A stretch of DNA of 64,000 nucleotides from CAJBVG01 sp943371425 (GTDB lineage: Bacteria; Bacteroidota; Bacteroidia; Sphingobacteriales; Sphingobacteriaceae). Positions 19,103 through 28,847 of the stretch are shown here, in pieces. Both the position numbers and the translations under genes were made by a program. The stretch lies in NCBI GenBank assembly GCA_943371425.1, contig CALRUR010000001.1:258723-322722 (forward strand), in the 5' to 3' direction. A model generated the notes under the pieces. The model saw only the letters and a list, made by a program, of their open reading frames with translations. It ran no database searches and was not told where the DNA came from. Within the stretch, counting starts at the first letter, position 1. The number at the start of each line of letters is the position of its first letter.

Positions 19103-19820
19103 ATTTTTTTGATGCTATTAGTTTCGAATTACTTTTTACAAAAATCAAATCTGTTTGCCATAATGCATTATCTAAAGGGCGTCTTACCAAACTGCAAATA
19201 TCATAACAAACAAAATCTTGCTGACTCATAAATTTCATAACCTCAAAAATTAATGGAGCTCCTTTGTTTATCTCAATCAATGAAACTTCCATTAGAACTA
19301 CTTCTGCACTATTCAAAGATATTGTTGCACCCTTTAACACTTCTAGTTCAAAACCTTGCACATCGAGCTTAATAAAATCTGCTTTTGCAAATCCTTTTGT
19401 TTTAAGTACCTCATCTACTGTAAACATAGCTACTTCAACATAGTCTTGCTTTTCTTTCGCAGATTCTGGCAGTGCAGAACTTACTGTATCGTTTATATAA
19501 AATTTTGATTTCGAATTTATTTCAGGACCTAATAAACCTATATGATGGTCGACTTTGGCTGAATTTAAACTTGCAAGTATAGTGTTTTTCGTTTCTTGTG
19601 CTTCGAACATTAAAAACCTAGCATCTGAAAAAATATTACTTGCCATTTTTGTCCACTCTCCTTCGTAAGCACCTATATCTAATATAACTGTTGGCCGAAA
19701 TCCATTATTATATAAATTTTTTAAGCTCCACTCCATATCTGGAATGTTATATTTATGCTTAAGCCTATTTATAAATGAAGTAGGCAAAATTACTTTAAGC
19801 ATACATATTATAGAAATCAT
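19095..19820 (-). CDS. FkbM family methyltransferase
   Basis: 241 residues, shorter than its two relatives in the locus. Motif I reads DIGAYEGEWTKMA, followed by FEAQETKNTI and VQGFELEVLKGA, which identify the FkbM fold. The Ala-Tyr-Glu-Gly variant of motif I (instead of AnxG) marks it as a different subgroup from the enzymes at 14474 and 19817, which suggests a different target. It starts inside an ATGA overlap with the preceding FkbM gene. Confidence 0.84.
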   Translation of the reverse strand: MISIICMLKVILPTSFINRLKHKYNIPDMEWSLKNLYNNGFRPTVILDIGAYEGEWTKMASNIFSDARFLMFEAQETKNTILASLNSAKVDHHIGLLGPEINSKSKFYINDTVSSALPESAKEKQDYVEVAMFTVDEVLKTKGFAKADFIKLDVQGFELEVLKGATISLNSAEVVLMEVSLIEINKGAPLIFEVMKFMSQQDFVCYDICSLVRRPLDNALWQTDLIFVKSNSKLIASKKYE

Positions 19821-20707
19821 TTGTTTTTTCCCCTTTCAATATTTACATAATTTAAATCTGCAATGAAATAATAATTATTCGAATCTTCGTCTAATAAATT
19901 TTCATTATTTATATTAATTTCTACTAAGTTAGAATTGAGTCTATAAAGCTTATAGCCAAATGCATTCATATAATCTACTAATTGTTTAACACTTATGTTA
20001 TACTTTATTAATTGATTATTTATTTCTAGTTGTATGATTTTTATTTTCTGTTGAGTAAGCATTGATAATGCACCGTTTAATACAAACCATTCTGCACCTT
20101 CCACATCCATTTTCATATAATTAATCACATCCACGGTATTTTCTGCACAAAAATTATCAATGGTATTTGTATTTACCATCTTGAACTGCTCTATACTTGC
20201 ATGCGAATCATTCAACAATCCGTTTTGCTCATCTAAGCCCATGCTAAACTTTGCTTTACCAATTGAATTACTAAGTGCAATTTGTTGAGGATATATTGAG
20301 TTTATATTATTTAACCCAATGATGTATTTAAATCGCTCCATATTTGCCTCGTCGGGTTCAAAAGAAAATATTCTGCCATTGTTATTTATACATTTAGAAA
20401 ACCATAAACTATAAATCCCAATATTAGCTCCTATATCAAAAACAACATCGTTAGGTCGAATTATAGAGTTGATAAATTTAAACTCAACCGTATCTAGGTA
20501 ATAATTTTTATATAGCCAGTATGATTGATGACTATTAATCCAAAACTTGAATTTATAGCTCCATAAAGTTGCGTGAAAATTATAGTTCAATAATTTGAAA
20601 ACATTCCAACGTATAAATCGAGTTAGTGCATAAATTGGATGCTCCCTATTATAACTAGAATTGTATAAGAGTACAAGCTGGTGTTTAAACTTATGGAACA
20701 AACTCAT
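19817..20707 (-). CDS. FkbM family methyltransferase
   Basis: 296 residues. Motif I is DIGANIGIYSLWF (about residues 91-103), then FSFEPDEANMERF and MDVEGAEWFVLNGA, the standard FkbM pattern. The substrate is probably a sugar hydroxyl of the polysaccharide. It overlaps the GT4 gene upstream and the second FkbM gene downstream by 4 bp each. This makes a tandem pair of non-identical methyltransferases. Confidence 0.87.
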   Translation of the reverse strand: MSLFHKFKHQLVLLYNSSYNREHPIYALTRFIRWNVFKLLNYNFHATLWSYKFKFWINSHQSYWLYKNYYLDTVEFKFINSIIRPNDVVFDIGANIGIYSLWFSKCINNNGRIFSFEPDEANMERFKYIIGLNNINSIYPQQIALSNSIGKAKFSMGLDEQNGLLNDSHASIEQFKMVNTNTIDNFCAENTVDVINYMKMDVEGAEWFVLNGALSMLTQQKIKIIQLEINNQLIKYNISVKQLVDYMNAFGYKLYRLNSNLVEININNENLLDEDSNNYYFIADLNYVNIERGKNK

Positions 20708-21711
20708 ACTAAACTATTATATAATTCTAAATAATTTCTACTTATTACTTTATCGCTAAACCTGTTTACAGCAGCTTCACGTACTTTTAATCTGGAAAGG
20801 GTGTGTATATTATTAATCCCTTCAATCATTTCGTTTATATCCTTACATACGTAACCTGTTATCGCATTCTCTACTACTTCAGGCACCGACCCTCTATTAA
20901 ATCCTATTACAGGAGTCCCACAGGCCATTGCCTCTGCCATTACAATACCGAATGGTTCGTTCCATAAAATCGGCATTAAAAATGCTTTTGCATTTTGTAA
21001 AAGTGTATTCTTCTGCTCATCATTTACAGGACCAATGTACTGTATTTGTTCATTCAAAAAAGGTTTTACTTTTTCATCAAAATAAGATTGGTATTCTGTT
21101 GGTATATTTCCTGCAATAATTAATTTATTATTTGTTTTTAATGCCAATTCAATGGCAATATGTGTTCCTTTTATTTCTTCAATTCTTCCTAAAAAAACCA
21201 AAGGTGCATCTGTTGATACCGTTTCATTAAACTTAAACAAGTTTATTGGCACGCCATTATATACAGTGTACGCCCTTGCAAATGGTTTAATTTGATTGCT
21301 TATATAATTGCTACAACCTGTAAATATTAAACTGTTTTTTTTGGCCAACAATACCGATTTTTTTATTTGCGAAATTGTTGGTTCTCGCTGATATGACATT
21401 ATTTTTGGTACACTCAAGGGTAATAAAGGCAATAGATATAGCAATCTGCTGAAACTGTGTATTACATCAAATTTATATTCGAAATGTGTTTTAGCAATTA
21501 AGAAACTATTATTTATTACCGATTCGCGTTTAGATGAATAAGGTATAAACCTACATAAAGCATTTGGTGAAGAATCTGGATGTGCAATTAAGGTAATCTC
21601 ATGCCCTGCTTTTACATATTCATTTATTAGCATGTCTAACACACGCTCAATACCACCATATAATTTTGGAGGAACTGGTAGGTATGGATCAGCAGTTATT
21701 AATATCTTCAT
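20704..21711 (-). CDS. GT4 family glycosyltransferase
   Basis: 335 residues. The start ILITADPYLPVPPKLYGGIE is diagnostic for a GT4 subgroup in which a Gly-Gly-Ile-Glu loop binds the acceptor side. The donor domain shows FLGRIEEIKGTHIAIE and EX7E (E-PFGIVMA-E) followed by ACGTPVIG. It is one of the most canonical transferases of the locus. The start codon lies 12 bp after the stop of the upstream GT4 gene. Confidence 0.9.
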   Translation of the reverse strand: MKILITADPYLPVPPKLYGGIERVLDMLINEYVKAGHEITLIAHPDSSPNALCRFIPYSSKRESVINNSFLIAKTHFEYKFDVIHSFSRLLYLLPLLPLSVPKIMSYQREPTISQIKKSVLLAKKNSLIFTGCSNYISNQIKPFARAYTVYNGVPINLFKFNETVSTDAPLVFLGRIEEIKGTHIAIELALKTNNKLIIAGNIPTEYQSYFDEKVKPFLNEQIQYIGPVNDEQKNTLLQNAKAFLMPILWNEPFGIVMAEAMACGTPVIGFNRGSVPEVVENAITGYVCKDINEMIEGINNIHTLSRLKVREAAVNRFSDKVISRNYLELYNSLV

Positions 21712-21723
21712 TCAGAATAATTA

Positions 21724-22974
21724 TTATTGATATTGTAGATAAAGTGTTTCCATTTCTTTATACAACATATCTGTAGTTCTTTGTATGTTAATATTAGTAG
21801 AAAGAGCTAATACTTTTTTAGGATTATTTATTAAATCTAGTAGTTGAGCTTTAAATTCATAAACCGATTCTACAAGAATACTATCTACTTCATTATTTAT
21901 TAATTCCACAGAGCCTCCCTTTTTGAATGCCAAAACGGGTACTTTCCTCGCCAGTGCTTCATAAATCACATATGGACCGGTTTCTAACCATACTGAAGGC
22001 ACTGCCAATAAATCTATCTCATCTATAAAATTTAAAATTTCTGTCGAATTTAAATTTTCTTTCCATTTAGAATTTAGGCGTAATGCGAGTTCTTTATTAG
22101 TATGATAGTAGTTTAAATGGTTGTCTGTTTTTATTGCTGCAATATGCAATTCTATTGAATCTTTGTTAACATCCTCTAAACAATTTAACAAAACATCAAT
22201 GCCTTTTTCTGGAACTATCCTACCTATGTAACCTATTTTTAATTTAGAGATATTAGTATTCTTCTTTTCTGCTAATATGATTTCTTTATCTATAGCTTGT
22301 CTGCAAACAGTTAAATGTGTGGAGTTAAATTTATTTAAAAGCAGTACCTCCTTTTGCCAATTACTTACTACAATTATTTCATCAATGTATTTCTTAAATA
22401 CTTCTACCGAATTAATTTTATTTTGTATAACTGCTAATGTTGGGAATAAATTTTGAACATTTTTATTTTTTGATATAGCTGTAATTAAGTTATTACTTAT
22501 TTTATTTTTATTGCCTTTTGAATTTAAAATGCAATTCATACATCGATTGTAAATAATTTCCCCGTCGCAAATTTCTTTACCCATGTATAATAAATCACCT
22601 CGTGTACAAGTGAAATTTGGTAAGTGCGCTGTAAAAAAAGTGGTGTAACCAATTAAATGCAGATGTGCCAAATGATTTACCCCTAAAGATGGACTTAAAG
22701 AGTGAACATGAATGATTTGAGGATTTATATTATCAAGCAATGAAATTAATGCATGTAAATTTTCAGGATTTTCTGATTCTAAATGACCATTAATAAATGG
22801 GATATAGAAAACTTGTATCCCCTCGTATACTGCTTCCTTTACATCATTTGATAAACTTATTACTTTGCATTCATGCCCATTTCTTATCAACTCAGTAGCT
22901 AACTGATAAACGTACATTTCTGTTCCACCTTTACTCGTTGGATAAAAATACTCTGTGGCTAAAACTATCTTCAA
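21724..22974 (-). CDS. GT4 family glycosyltransferase
   Basis: 416 residues. Begins IVLATEYFYPTSKGGTEMYV, with IGYIGRIVPEKGIDVLL in the donor domain and EX7E (E-TGPYVIY-E) followed by ARKVPVLAF. The middle region contains a Cys cluster (FTCTRGDLLYMGKEICDG and RCMNCIL) that is frequent in one GT4 subgroup and may bind a metal; this is an inference. Overlap with the upstream GT2 gene is 4 bp (ATGA). Confidence 0.87.
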   Translation of the reverse strand: MKIVLATEYFYPTSKGGTEMYVYQLATELIRNGHECKVISLSNDVKEAVYEGIQVFYIPFINGHLESENPENLHALISLLDNINPQIIHVHSLSPSLGVNHLAHLHLIGYTTFFTAHLPNFTCTRGDLLYMGKEICDGEIIYNRCMNCILNSKGNKNKISNNLITAISKNKNVQNLFPTLAVIQNKINSVEVFKKYIDEIIVVSNWQKEVLLLNKFNSTHLTVCRQAIDKEIILAEKKNTNISKLKIGYIGRIVPEKGIDVLLNCLEDVNKDSIELHIAAIKTDNHLNYYHTNKELALRLNSKWKENLNSTEILNFIDEIDLLAVPSVWLETGPYVIYEALARKVPVLAFKKGGSVELINNEVDSILVESVYEFKAQLLDLINNPKKVLALSTNINIQRTTDMLYKEMETLYLQYQ

Positions 22975-23897
22975 CTTAATTTTCGTTTTATAGATGCAAT
23001 TCTTTCAGCATTTCTATATCCTATCAATTTACTCATTGCGCTCATACCTTTTGAGTTTTCGGGAATATAGTTAGGTTCAATCTCTAAAATGTAATCAATA
23101 GCTTCTTTATGCTTATTATTATCATGTATAGAAAATTCGTTTACGCAAAATCTTAACACTTGTATAACAGCATTCTTTTTTTCAGTATCTATTTTATAAT
23201 CCTTTCTCCACAATGCATCTATTTGTTTTGCATTTTCAAAACAATCGAGCATAAATGCTAATTTGTTTTTGGTTGATAAAGAACCAGAATCATGTGCCCT
23301 GTAATAAGCCATTACACCAGGCGTATAAATAAATATTGCCTTATTTAAAGCTGCATCTAATGCATAACGTGCATCTTGTATAATTGGAAGTTTTGTATTC
23401 CAAGTACCAATTTTTTCTGTGATGGTTCTTTTATATAATAACGCAGCTAGTGGCACCCAAAAATCTGTAAACAATTCTATTTCGGCTCTCCCTTGTAATT
23501 CTCTATTTACAATTTCTAATTCCTTAAATGCCTGTTCAGTTTCTGTAAATTTAATCCAATCGCCGTATGCTACATCCGCATTAGTATTTTTTAATGCTTC
23601 TATTTGTATTGATAGTTTACCTTTTGCTAATAAATCATCAGCATCTAAATATTGAATGTACTCGCCTTTTGCTGCACTATAGCCAGTATTCCTCGCGACA
23701 CTTACTCCTGAATTTGCTTGATGTATATATTCAATTCTATCATAGTACTTGCTCAACACTTGTTCTGTATTATCTGTTGAACCATCATTCACTACAATAA
23801 TTTCCATAGATGCATAATCTTGATCAAAAACAGATTGCAATGTTTTCTCAATAGTTTTAGCAGAATTATAGGCAGGAATAATTACCGATACTAACAT
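22971..23897 (-). CDS. GT2 family glycosyltransferase
   Basis: 308 residues, GT-A fold. LVSVIIPAYNSAKTIEKTL at the start, VNDGSTDNTEQVL near residue 36, ARNTGYSAAKGEYIQYLDADD near 67-87 with the metal-binding DADD. It is probably one of the early or side-chain transferases of the locus. It starts directly after the Wzt gene stop (1-bp gap). Confidence 0.9.
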   Translation of the reverse strand: MLVSVIIPAYNSAKTIEKTLQSVFDQDYASMEIIVVNDGSTDNTEQVLSKYYDRIEYIHQANSGVSVARNTGYSAAKGEYIQYLDADDLLAKGKLSIQIEALKNTNADVAYGDWIKFTETEQAFKELEIVNRELQGRAEIELFTDFWVPLAALLYKRTITEKIGTWNTKLPIIQDARYALDAALNKAIFIYTPGVMAYYRAHDSGSLSTKNKLAFMLDCFENAKQIDALWRKDYKIDTEKKNAVIQVLRFCVNEFSIHDNNKHKEAIDYILEIEPNYIPENSKGMSAMSKLIGYRNAERIASIKRKLS

Positions 23898-23898
23898 A

Positions 23899-25125
23899 TT
23901 AATTTGCGGGTTTTAATTCCCAACGTGCTGGAAGGTTTAGCGGACCAATAATTTGATGACTGTATGGATTGATAATTCCAGAATTGGAGATAAAATCAAA
24001 AGTTAAAGCATCAAACTTAATATCTAAATTATGATACCCATCTCCAAGGTATACAGTTAGGTTATACGACCCAGAATGTAAGGGTATGCTATCTACATAA
24101 AATGTTGCAATGCCATGTTTTACATGCACATCTAAGCTTTCGTTATGGTGTAAACTAAAATTAGTACCATAAATAATTGCACCAAACATGGTAGAAAAAG
24201 TAATGCCTACATTTGGATTTACATCTAAGGGCCAATTATATTCTACCGTAACTTTAATATTTCCTTTTAATAATTCTGTGGAGTCTAATTCGATGTTTAA
24301 AATTTTGGCCATAGTTGGGTCGAAGTTTTCGTCCTTCTGTTCTATCGTTTTATTGTCTTTTAAATAAGCATCAATAACTACACGAGTATCATCGTACATT
24401 ACCAATTCACCTTTCTTGAGGTATATACATTTATTGCATAAATTGGTAACAGCATCCATGTTATGACTTACAAAAATTACGGTACGACCATCTTTCTTGC
24501 TCACATCATCCATTTTTCCTAAACTTTTTTTCTGAAATTGAGCATCACCTACTGCTAGCACCTCATCAATAATTAATATTTCAGGTTCTAAATGTGCTGC
24601 CACTGCAAAGGCTAACCGCACATACATACCAGAAGAATATCTTTTAACAGGTGTATCTAAAAACTTTTCAATTTCTGCAAAGGCTACAATTTCATCGAAC
24701 TTCGATTTTATTTCTTGGCGAGTCATTCCTAAGATCGCTCCATTTAAAAATATATTTTCTCTACCCGTAAGTTCAGGATGGAAACCTGTACCAACTTCGA
24801 GCAAACTGGCAATTCTACCATTTATTTTAATTCTACCAGTGCTTGGTTCTGTAATTCTACTCAGCACTTTAAGGAGTGTAGATTTACCTGCGCCGTTTCT
24901 ACCAATTACACCAATTCTATCTCCTTGGTTAATATCGAAACTTAAATTTTTTAATGCCCAAAATTCCTCGCTTACATTGTTATTTAATTTTGCACTAAAT
25001 AAGTTTTTTATATTATTAGAAATAATGTCTCTAAGTGCGGTGTATTTTTGATTTCCTTCATGAGAAATCACAAACTTTTTAGAAACGTTTTCTGCGGATA
25101 TAATTTTATTAGTTACTTCCATCAT
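23899..25125 (-). CDS. wzt: Polysaccharide ABC transporter ATP-binding protein with C-terminal carbohydrate-binding domain (Wzt-like)
   Basis: 408 residues. Residues about 1-240 form the ATPase: Walker A GRNGAGKST at about 75-83, signature YSSGMYVRLAFA, Walker B EILIIDEVLAVGD and a switch histidine in IFVSHN. Residues about 260-405 form a beta-rich extra domain as in Wzt proteins, which in known systems recognises the finished or capped O-antigen chain. With the permease directly upstream it exports the polysaccharide across the inner membrane. The start is set at the ATG at 25125, just after the permease stop; a TTG/ATG-like start at 25179 would overlap the permease by 53 bp. Confidence 0.92.
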   Translation of the reverse strand: MMEVTNKIISAENVSKKFVISHEGNQKYTALRDIISNNIKNLFSAKLNNNVSEEFWALKNLSFDINQGDRIGVIGRNGAGKSTLLKVLSRITEPSTGRIKINGRIASLLEVGTGFHPELTGRENIFLNGAILGMTRQEIKSKFDEIVAFAEIEKFLDTPVKRYSSGMYVRLAFAVAAHLEPEILIIDEVLAVGDAQFQKKSLGKMDDVSKKDGRTVIFVSHNMDAVTNLCNKCIYLKKGELVMYDDTRVVIDAYLKDNKTIEQKDENFDPTMAKILNIELDSTELLKGNIKVTVEYNWPLDVNPNVGITFSTMFGAIIYGTNFSLHHNESLDVHVKHGIATFYVDSIPLHSGSYNLTVYLGDGYHNLDIKFDALTFDFISNSGIINPYSHQIIGPLNLPARWELKPAN

Positions 25126-25126
25126 A

Positions 25127-25945
25127 TTAAATTGAATCTGCGAAGCTCTTCTCCATTTTTCTAAAATATTGAACTCCAATTATGGTAACAAATAAGGTAA
25201 TACAGATAGATACGGTTAATGAGTAAACATTTATAGCAGCGCCGTTATCCAACAAACACCATCTAAAGCCATCAATAACTCCTACCATTGGGTTTAAGGA
25301 ATAAAACCATTGGTATTTTTCTGGTACAATTGTACTGCTAAAACCTACTGGCGAAATATACAAACCAAACTGAATGATGAAAGGAATGATGTATCTAAAA
25401 TCTCGATACTTAACATTTAGTGCTGTTAGTAATAAACCCAAGCCAAAAGCTACTAAAAATACAAGCACTATAAATAAAGGCAAAAATACAATATGCCAAC
25501 TTGGTATGTATTGATACCAAACACATAATCCTATTAATATGATAAACGAAATGGCAAAATCTATTAAACTAACTATTACTGAACTTGCAGGTATAATTAA
25601 TCGAGGGAAATAAACTTTGGTAATTAAATTTGCATTGCCTACTAAACTTCCACTACTTTCTGAAAGTGCGTTCGAAAAAAATTGCCAAGGCAACATTGCT
25701 GCATAAACTAAAATAGCATAAGGCACATTTCCTTCTGAAGGCAACTTTGCTACTTTATTAAATACAATGGTAAAGATAATCATGGTTAACAATGGGCGGA
25801 TAATACTCCAAGCAGCACCTATCACCGTTTGTTTATACCTCACTTTAATATCACGCCAAGCGAGTATATAAAACAACTCTCTATAACGCCATAAGTCTTT
25901 CCAGTAATTTTTTTCAGCCCTACCGGCCTCTATTATAATTTCCAT
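25127..25945 (-). CDS. wzm: Polysaccharide ABC transporter permease (Wzm-like)
   Basis: 272 residues with six transmembrane segments of the ABC-2 type. The cytoplasmic lead-in YRELFYILAWRDIKVRYKQT and the sequence TVIGAAWSIIRPLLTMIIFT are hallmark features of O-antigen/teichoic-acid exporters. It pairs with the Wzt-like ATPase next to it. A Wzm/Wzt pair implies that the chain is completed on the cytoplasmic face before export. Confidence 0.93.
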   Translation of the reverse strand: MEIIIEAGRAEKNYWKDLWRYRELFYILAWRDIKVRYKQTVIGAAWSIIRPLLTMIIFTIVFNKVAKLPSEGNVPYAILVYAAMLPWQFFSNALSESSGSLVGNANLITKVYFPRLIIPASSVIVSLIDFAISFIILIGLCVWYQYIPSWHIVFLPLFIVLVFLVAFGLGLLLTALNVKYRDFRYIIPFIIQFGLYISPVGFSSTIVPEKYQWFYSLNPMVGVIDGFRWCLLDNGAAINVYSLTVSICITLFVTIIGVQYFRKMEKSFADSI

Positions 25946-25946
25946 A

Positions 25947-27044
25947 TTAAAATAGTAATTGTGCTATTTTTATTTCGAACTTTTCTGCAGAAAATAATTC
26001 ATTACATTTCTGCGACAATTTTATTTTTTCATTACTACTCCATTTTGAATTTAATGCGATAGAAATAGAATTTGCTATTTCATTAACATCATCGGGGTTT
26101 ACTAAATAGGATTCCGAAAAACTCGATATTGCATCTACACTACCATCTGCATTGCCCCCTATCACTCTTAGTCCATTTGCCATCGCATCTATAAATACCA
26201 AACCAAAGCCTTCGCCTTTACTCGGCATTACAAATAAATCTGCTGCTTGGTAATACCATTTTAACTCATCATCATTTACAAACCCAATAAGCTTAACTTG
26301 TGTTTGTAAATTGTTTTTGTTAATCAAGTTTTGAATTCTGAGCTTTTCAATCTCTTCAGACTTTCCAATAATATGAAACACTACATTATTATTCTGTAAT
26401 CTTGAAATCGCTTCTATCGTTTTATCGTACCCTTTATATGCTTCGGTATTTAATAATCTGCCAATTGTTATTATTAATTTCTGATGATCCTCTAAATTCA
26501 ATTTCGATCTAAATTTATTTCGCTCTAGCTCATTAAATTCATACTTAGCTATTCCGTTTAGCGAATTATTAAATACAATTATTTTATCTCTTAGTTTAGG
26601 GTATTTACTTAACACCATGTTACGAGTAAATTCACTTACTGCTAAAATTTTATTTGCTTGATTTAATAATCTCTCTTGTACACCACTTAAATTTGCCCAT
26701 GCTTCTATGCCATGCAACTGAACAATTATTTTTAATCGCGGATTAACTAATTTTGCAATTAATGCAAACAAGGATAAGTTTAAATGGCTAATAACAATAA
26801 CATTTGAGCTGAAGGAGTTCCAGATAGTAGATAGCCCAAATAAAAATGGATTATTATTAAACCCATTAAAATTGAGTGGATGTACATATCTATCATCCGA
26901 AGCTTGGTCATATAATGATATTGCCTTAAAGCTTAACTTCCCTTTATCAGCCAAATTGCTCAAAGCAAACAACCAGTTTTTATTCACTTGTTCAATGCCT
27001 CCAGTTGCAGAAAATATTTTTAAGCCTAGATAAAGTAGTTTCAT
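25947..27044 (-). CDS. GT4 family glycosyltransferase
   Basis: 365 residues. Starts MKLLYLGLKIFSATGGIEQV (Gly-Gly-Ile-Glu loop). The donor domain shows TIGRLLNTEAYKGYDKTIE and an EX7D variant (E-GFGLVFI-D) followed by ANGLRVIGG. The ATG at 27044 is chosen because it lies 1 bp after the asparagine synthase stop; the longer frame to 27098 would overlap that gene by 53 bp. It is probably the first transferase gene of the operon in transcription order. Confidence 0.87.
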   Translation of the reverse strand: MKLLYLGLKIFSATGGIEQVNKNWLFALSNLADKGKLSFKAISLYDQASDDRYVHPLNFNGFNNNPFLFGLSTIWNSFSSNVIVISHLNLSLFALIAKLVNPRLKIIVQLHGIEAWANLSGVQERLLNQANKILAVSEFTRNMVLSKYPKLRDKIIVFNNSLNGIAKYEFNELERNKFRSKLNLEDHQKLIITIGRLLNTEAYKGYDKTIEAISRLQNNNVVFHIIGKSEEIEKLRIQNLINKNNLQTQVKLIGFVNDDELKWYYQAADLFVMPSKGEGFGLVFIDAMANGLRVIGGNADGSVDAISSFSESYLVNPDDVNEIANSISIALNSKWSSNEKIKLSQKCNELFSAEKFEIKIAQLLF

Positions 27045-27045
27045 A

Positions 27046-28782
27046 TTACAACTGAGCCAAAGCCCAAATTTTCGACCAATGGATTTTATCAAGCTCAAAT
27101 AAATTCAATTCTTTTTTTCTAGCTTGGTCTGTAAATGTTGATTTTATTATATCAGAATTTTTTAACCAATTTTTAAATGGAAATTGAAATCCCTTTTTTG
27201 GTCTGTTATATATTTCTTTAGGCAAAATGTTTTCAAATGCTTGAATGAGTACATCTTTTTTACCAGGAGATGGAAATAATTCTTCTTCATTAATATTTCT
27301 TACCAAATGCAAAAATTCATTATCTAAGAATGGCACACGTATTTCTATTCCATGTTGCATACTCATATAATCCGAATCTTTTAGCAATTGATTTTGCATA
27401 TACATTTCTGTTTCCATTGCCGAAACGTCTTTTAAGGTATTTAATTTACGAGCAGTGGAAGGTGAATGTGTATTTAGTTGTTTTATAATTTCTGCTTTAG
27501 AAACAGATAAAATACTTGCAATTTTACTTGGAGTGTAAAAACCTCGTAATAATAAATAATCAGATACATGATCGTCTAATTTTAAAAAATCAAATCGCTG
27601 ATAATTTCCAGGTAGTAACCCAGAAAATTTAGTGATAATGTTTTTATATTGATGTGCTTTTTTTAATTGTGCTAAACGAGTAAAAGAAGGATAACCACCA
27701 AATAACTCATCGGCACCTAAGCCAGATAATACAGCTTTTAAGTTATTCTCTTTTGCATACTTAGAGATAAACCAAGTATTAACTCCATCGTTACACGGGG
27801 AGTCGTATGCATTTAATATATTTTCAACATTATTTAAAAAATCTTTTTCTGTTAATAATAAAGCATGATGATCTGAGGATATTTTTTTTGCTATCAACTC
27901 TTGGTAATACTTCTCAGAATATTCTTTTTCATTAAAATAAATAGAGAGTGTATGTAACTGTTTAGTTTGTTGTGCCGCAAGTAAGGTTATTATAGAAGAG
28001 TCAATGCCCCCACTTAAAAAGACACCAATAGGAGCATCGGATATTAAATGTCTATTAACCGAAGCTTGTAATTCATACCCTATATCTGCAAGGCTTATGT
28101 TCTGAAGTACTCGTTTAGATTTAAATGAATATTTGCTCACATTATAACTCGCATCGTTTAAGTTGTAAGTTAAGTAAGACGATTTTGGAAGTGCAAAAAC
28201 ATCTTTATATTTTGTGTACGGTTCTGGCAAATGCCCGTATGCAAGAAAAAGTATTTTCCAGAAATCATTTTCTTCATCAATAAAACTATTAAATACTTTT
28301 GTTTCTGAAGCGAAAATTAATTGTTTATCGGCACAGAAATAATAAAGGGGTTTTATTCCGTTTGGATCTCTTACTAAATATAATTTTTGACTTGTACGAT
28401 CGAATAATGCGAACGCAAACATTCCATTGAATTTAGAAAAAGACTCTACTCCCCACTCTTCGAAAGCATGTAAAATTACTTCTGTATCTGAATTCGTTTT
28501 AAATTGATGCGACTTAAATTCTAACTCTCTTTTTATTTCTTTGAAATTGTAAATTTCGCCGTTATAAGAAATCACCAAATTATTATACAACATGGGTTGC
28601 GCAGCAGCATCCGTTAAATCTAAAAGTGATAAACGGCAATGACCTAAAGCAATGGTTTTGTCACAAAACAAACCACGCCCATCTGGACCGCCATAAATCA
28701 TTTTATCAATCATTAATTGAACATCATCGCGCAATTGATCTTGATATCTAATTGGGTCTACGATGCCTGCAATTCTGCACAT
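27046..28782 (-). CDS. Asparagine synthase (glutamine-hydrolysing)-like amidotransferase
   Basis: 578 residues. The N-terminal class II glutaminase has the nucleophile Cys2 (MCRIAGI), YGGPDGRG, HCRLSLLDL and SYNGEIYNF. The C-terminal synthetase domain has the PP-loop FLSGGIDSSI at about 257-266 and GLGADELFGGYPSF. In surface-polysaccharide loci such AsnB-like enzymes are usually thought to amidate a sugar (uronamide) rather than make asparagine; here that is inference from context. It is the first gene after the regulatory gene, with a 65-bp gap that contains no obvious terminator. Confidence 0.88.
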   Translation of the reverse strand: MCRIAGIVDPIRYQDQLRDDVQLMIDKMIYGGPDGRGLFCDKTIALGHCRLSLLDLTDAAAQPMLYNNLVISYNGEIYNFKEIKRELEFKSHQFKTNSDTEVILHAFEEWGVESFSKFNGMFAFALFDRTSQKLYLVRDPNGIKPLYYFCADKQLIFASETKVFNSFIDEENDFWKILFLAYGHLPEPYTKYKDVFALPKSSYLTYNLNDASYNVSKYSFKSKRVLQNISLADIGYELQASVNRHLISDAPIGVFLSGGIDSSIITLLAAQQTKQLHTLSIYFNEKEYSEKYYQELIAKKISSDHHALLLTEKDFLNNVENILNAYDSPCNDGVNTWFISKYAKENNLKAVLSGLGADELFGGYPSFTRLAQLKKAHQYKNIITKFSGLLPGNYQRFDFLKLDDHVSDYLLLRGFYTPSKIASILSVSKAEIIKQLNTHSPSTARKLNTLKDVSAMETEMYMQNQLLKDSDYMSMQHGIEIRVPFLDNEFLHLVRNINEEELFPSPGKKDVLIQAFENILPKEIYNRPKKGFQFPFKNWLKNSDIIKSTFTDQARKKELNLFELDKIHWSKIWALAQL

Positions 28783-28847
28783 TTATATAGGATATAGCTT
28801 CGCCTCCTCGGTTACATTATTGCACCGAAAAGACACCTAAATATAAG

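Noticed and set aside
27045..27098. Longer N-terminus of the first GT4 gene
   Set aside because: It would overlap the asparagine synthase-like gene by 53 bp; an ATG just after that stop gives the canonical start.
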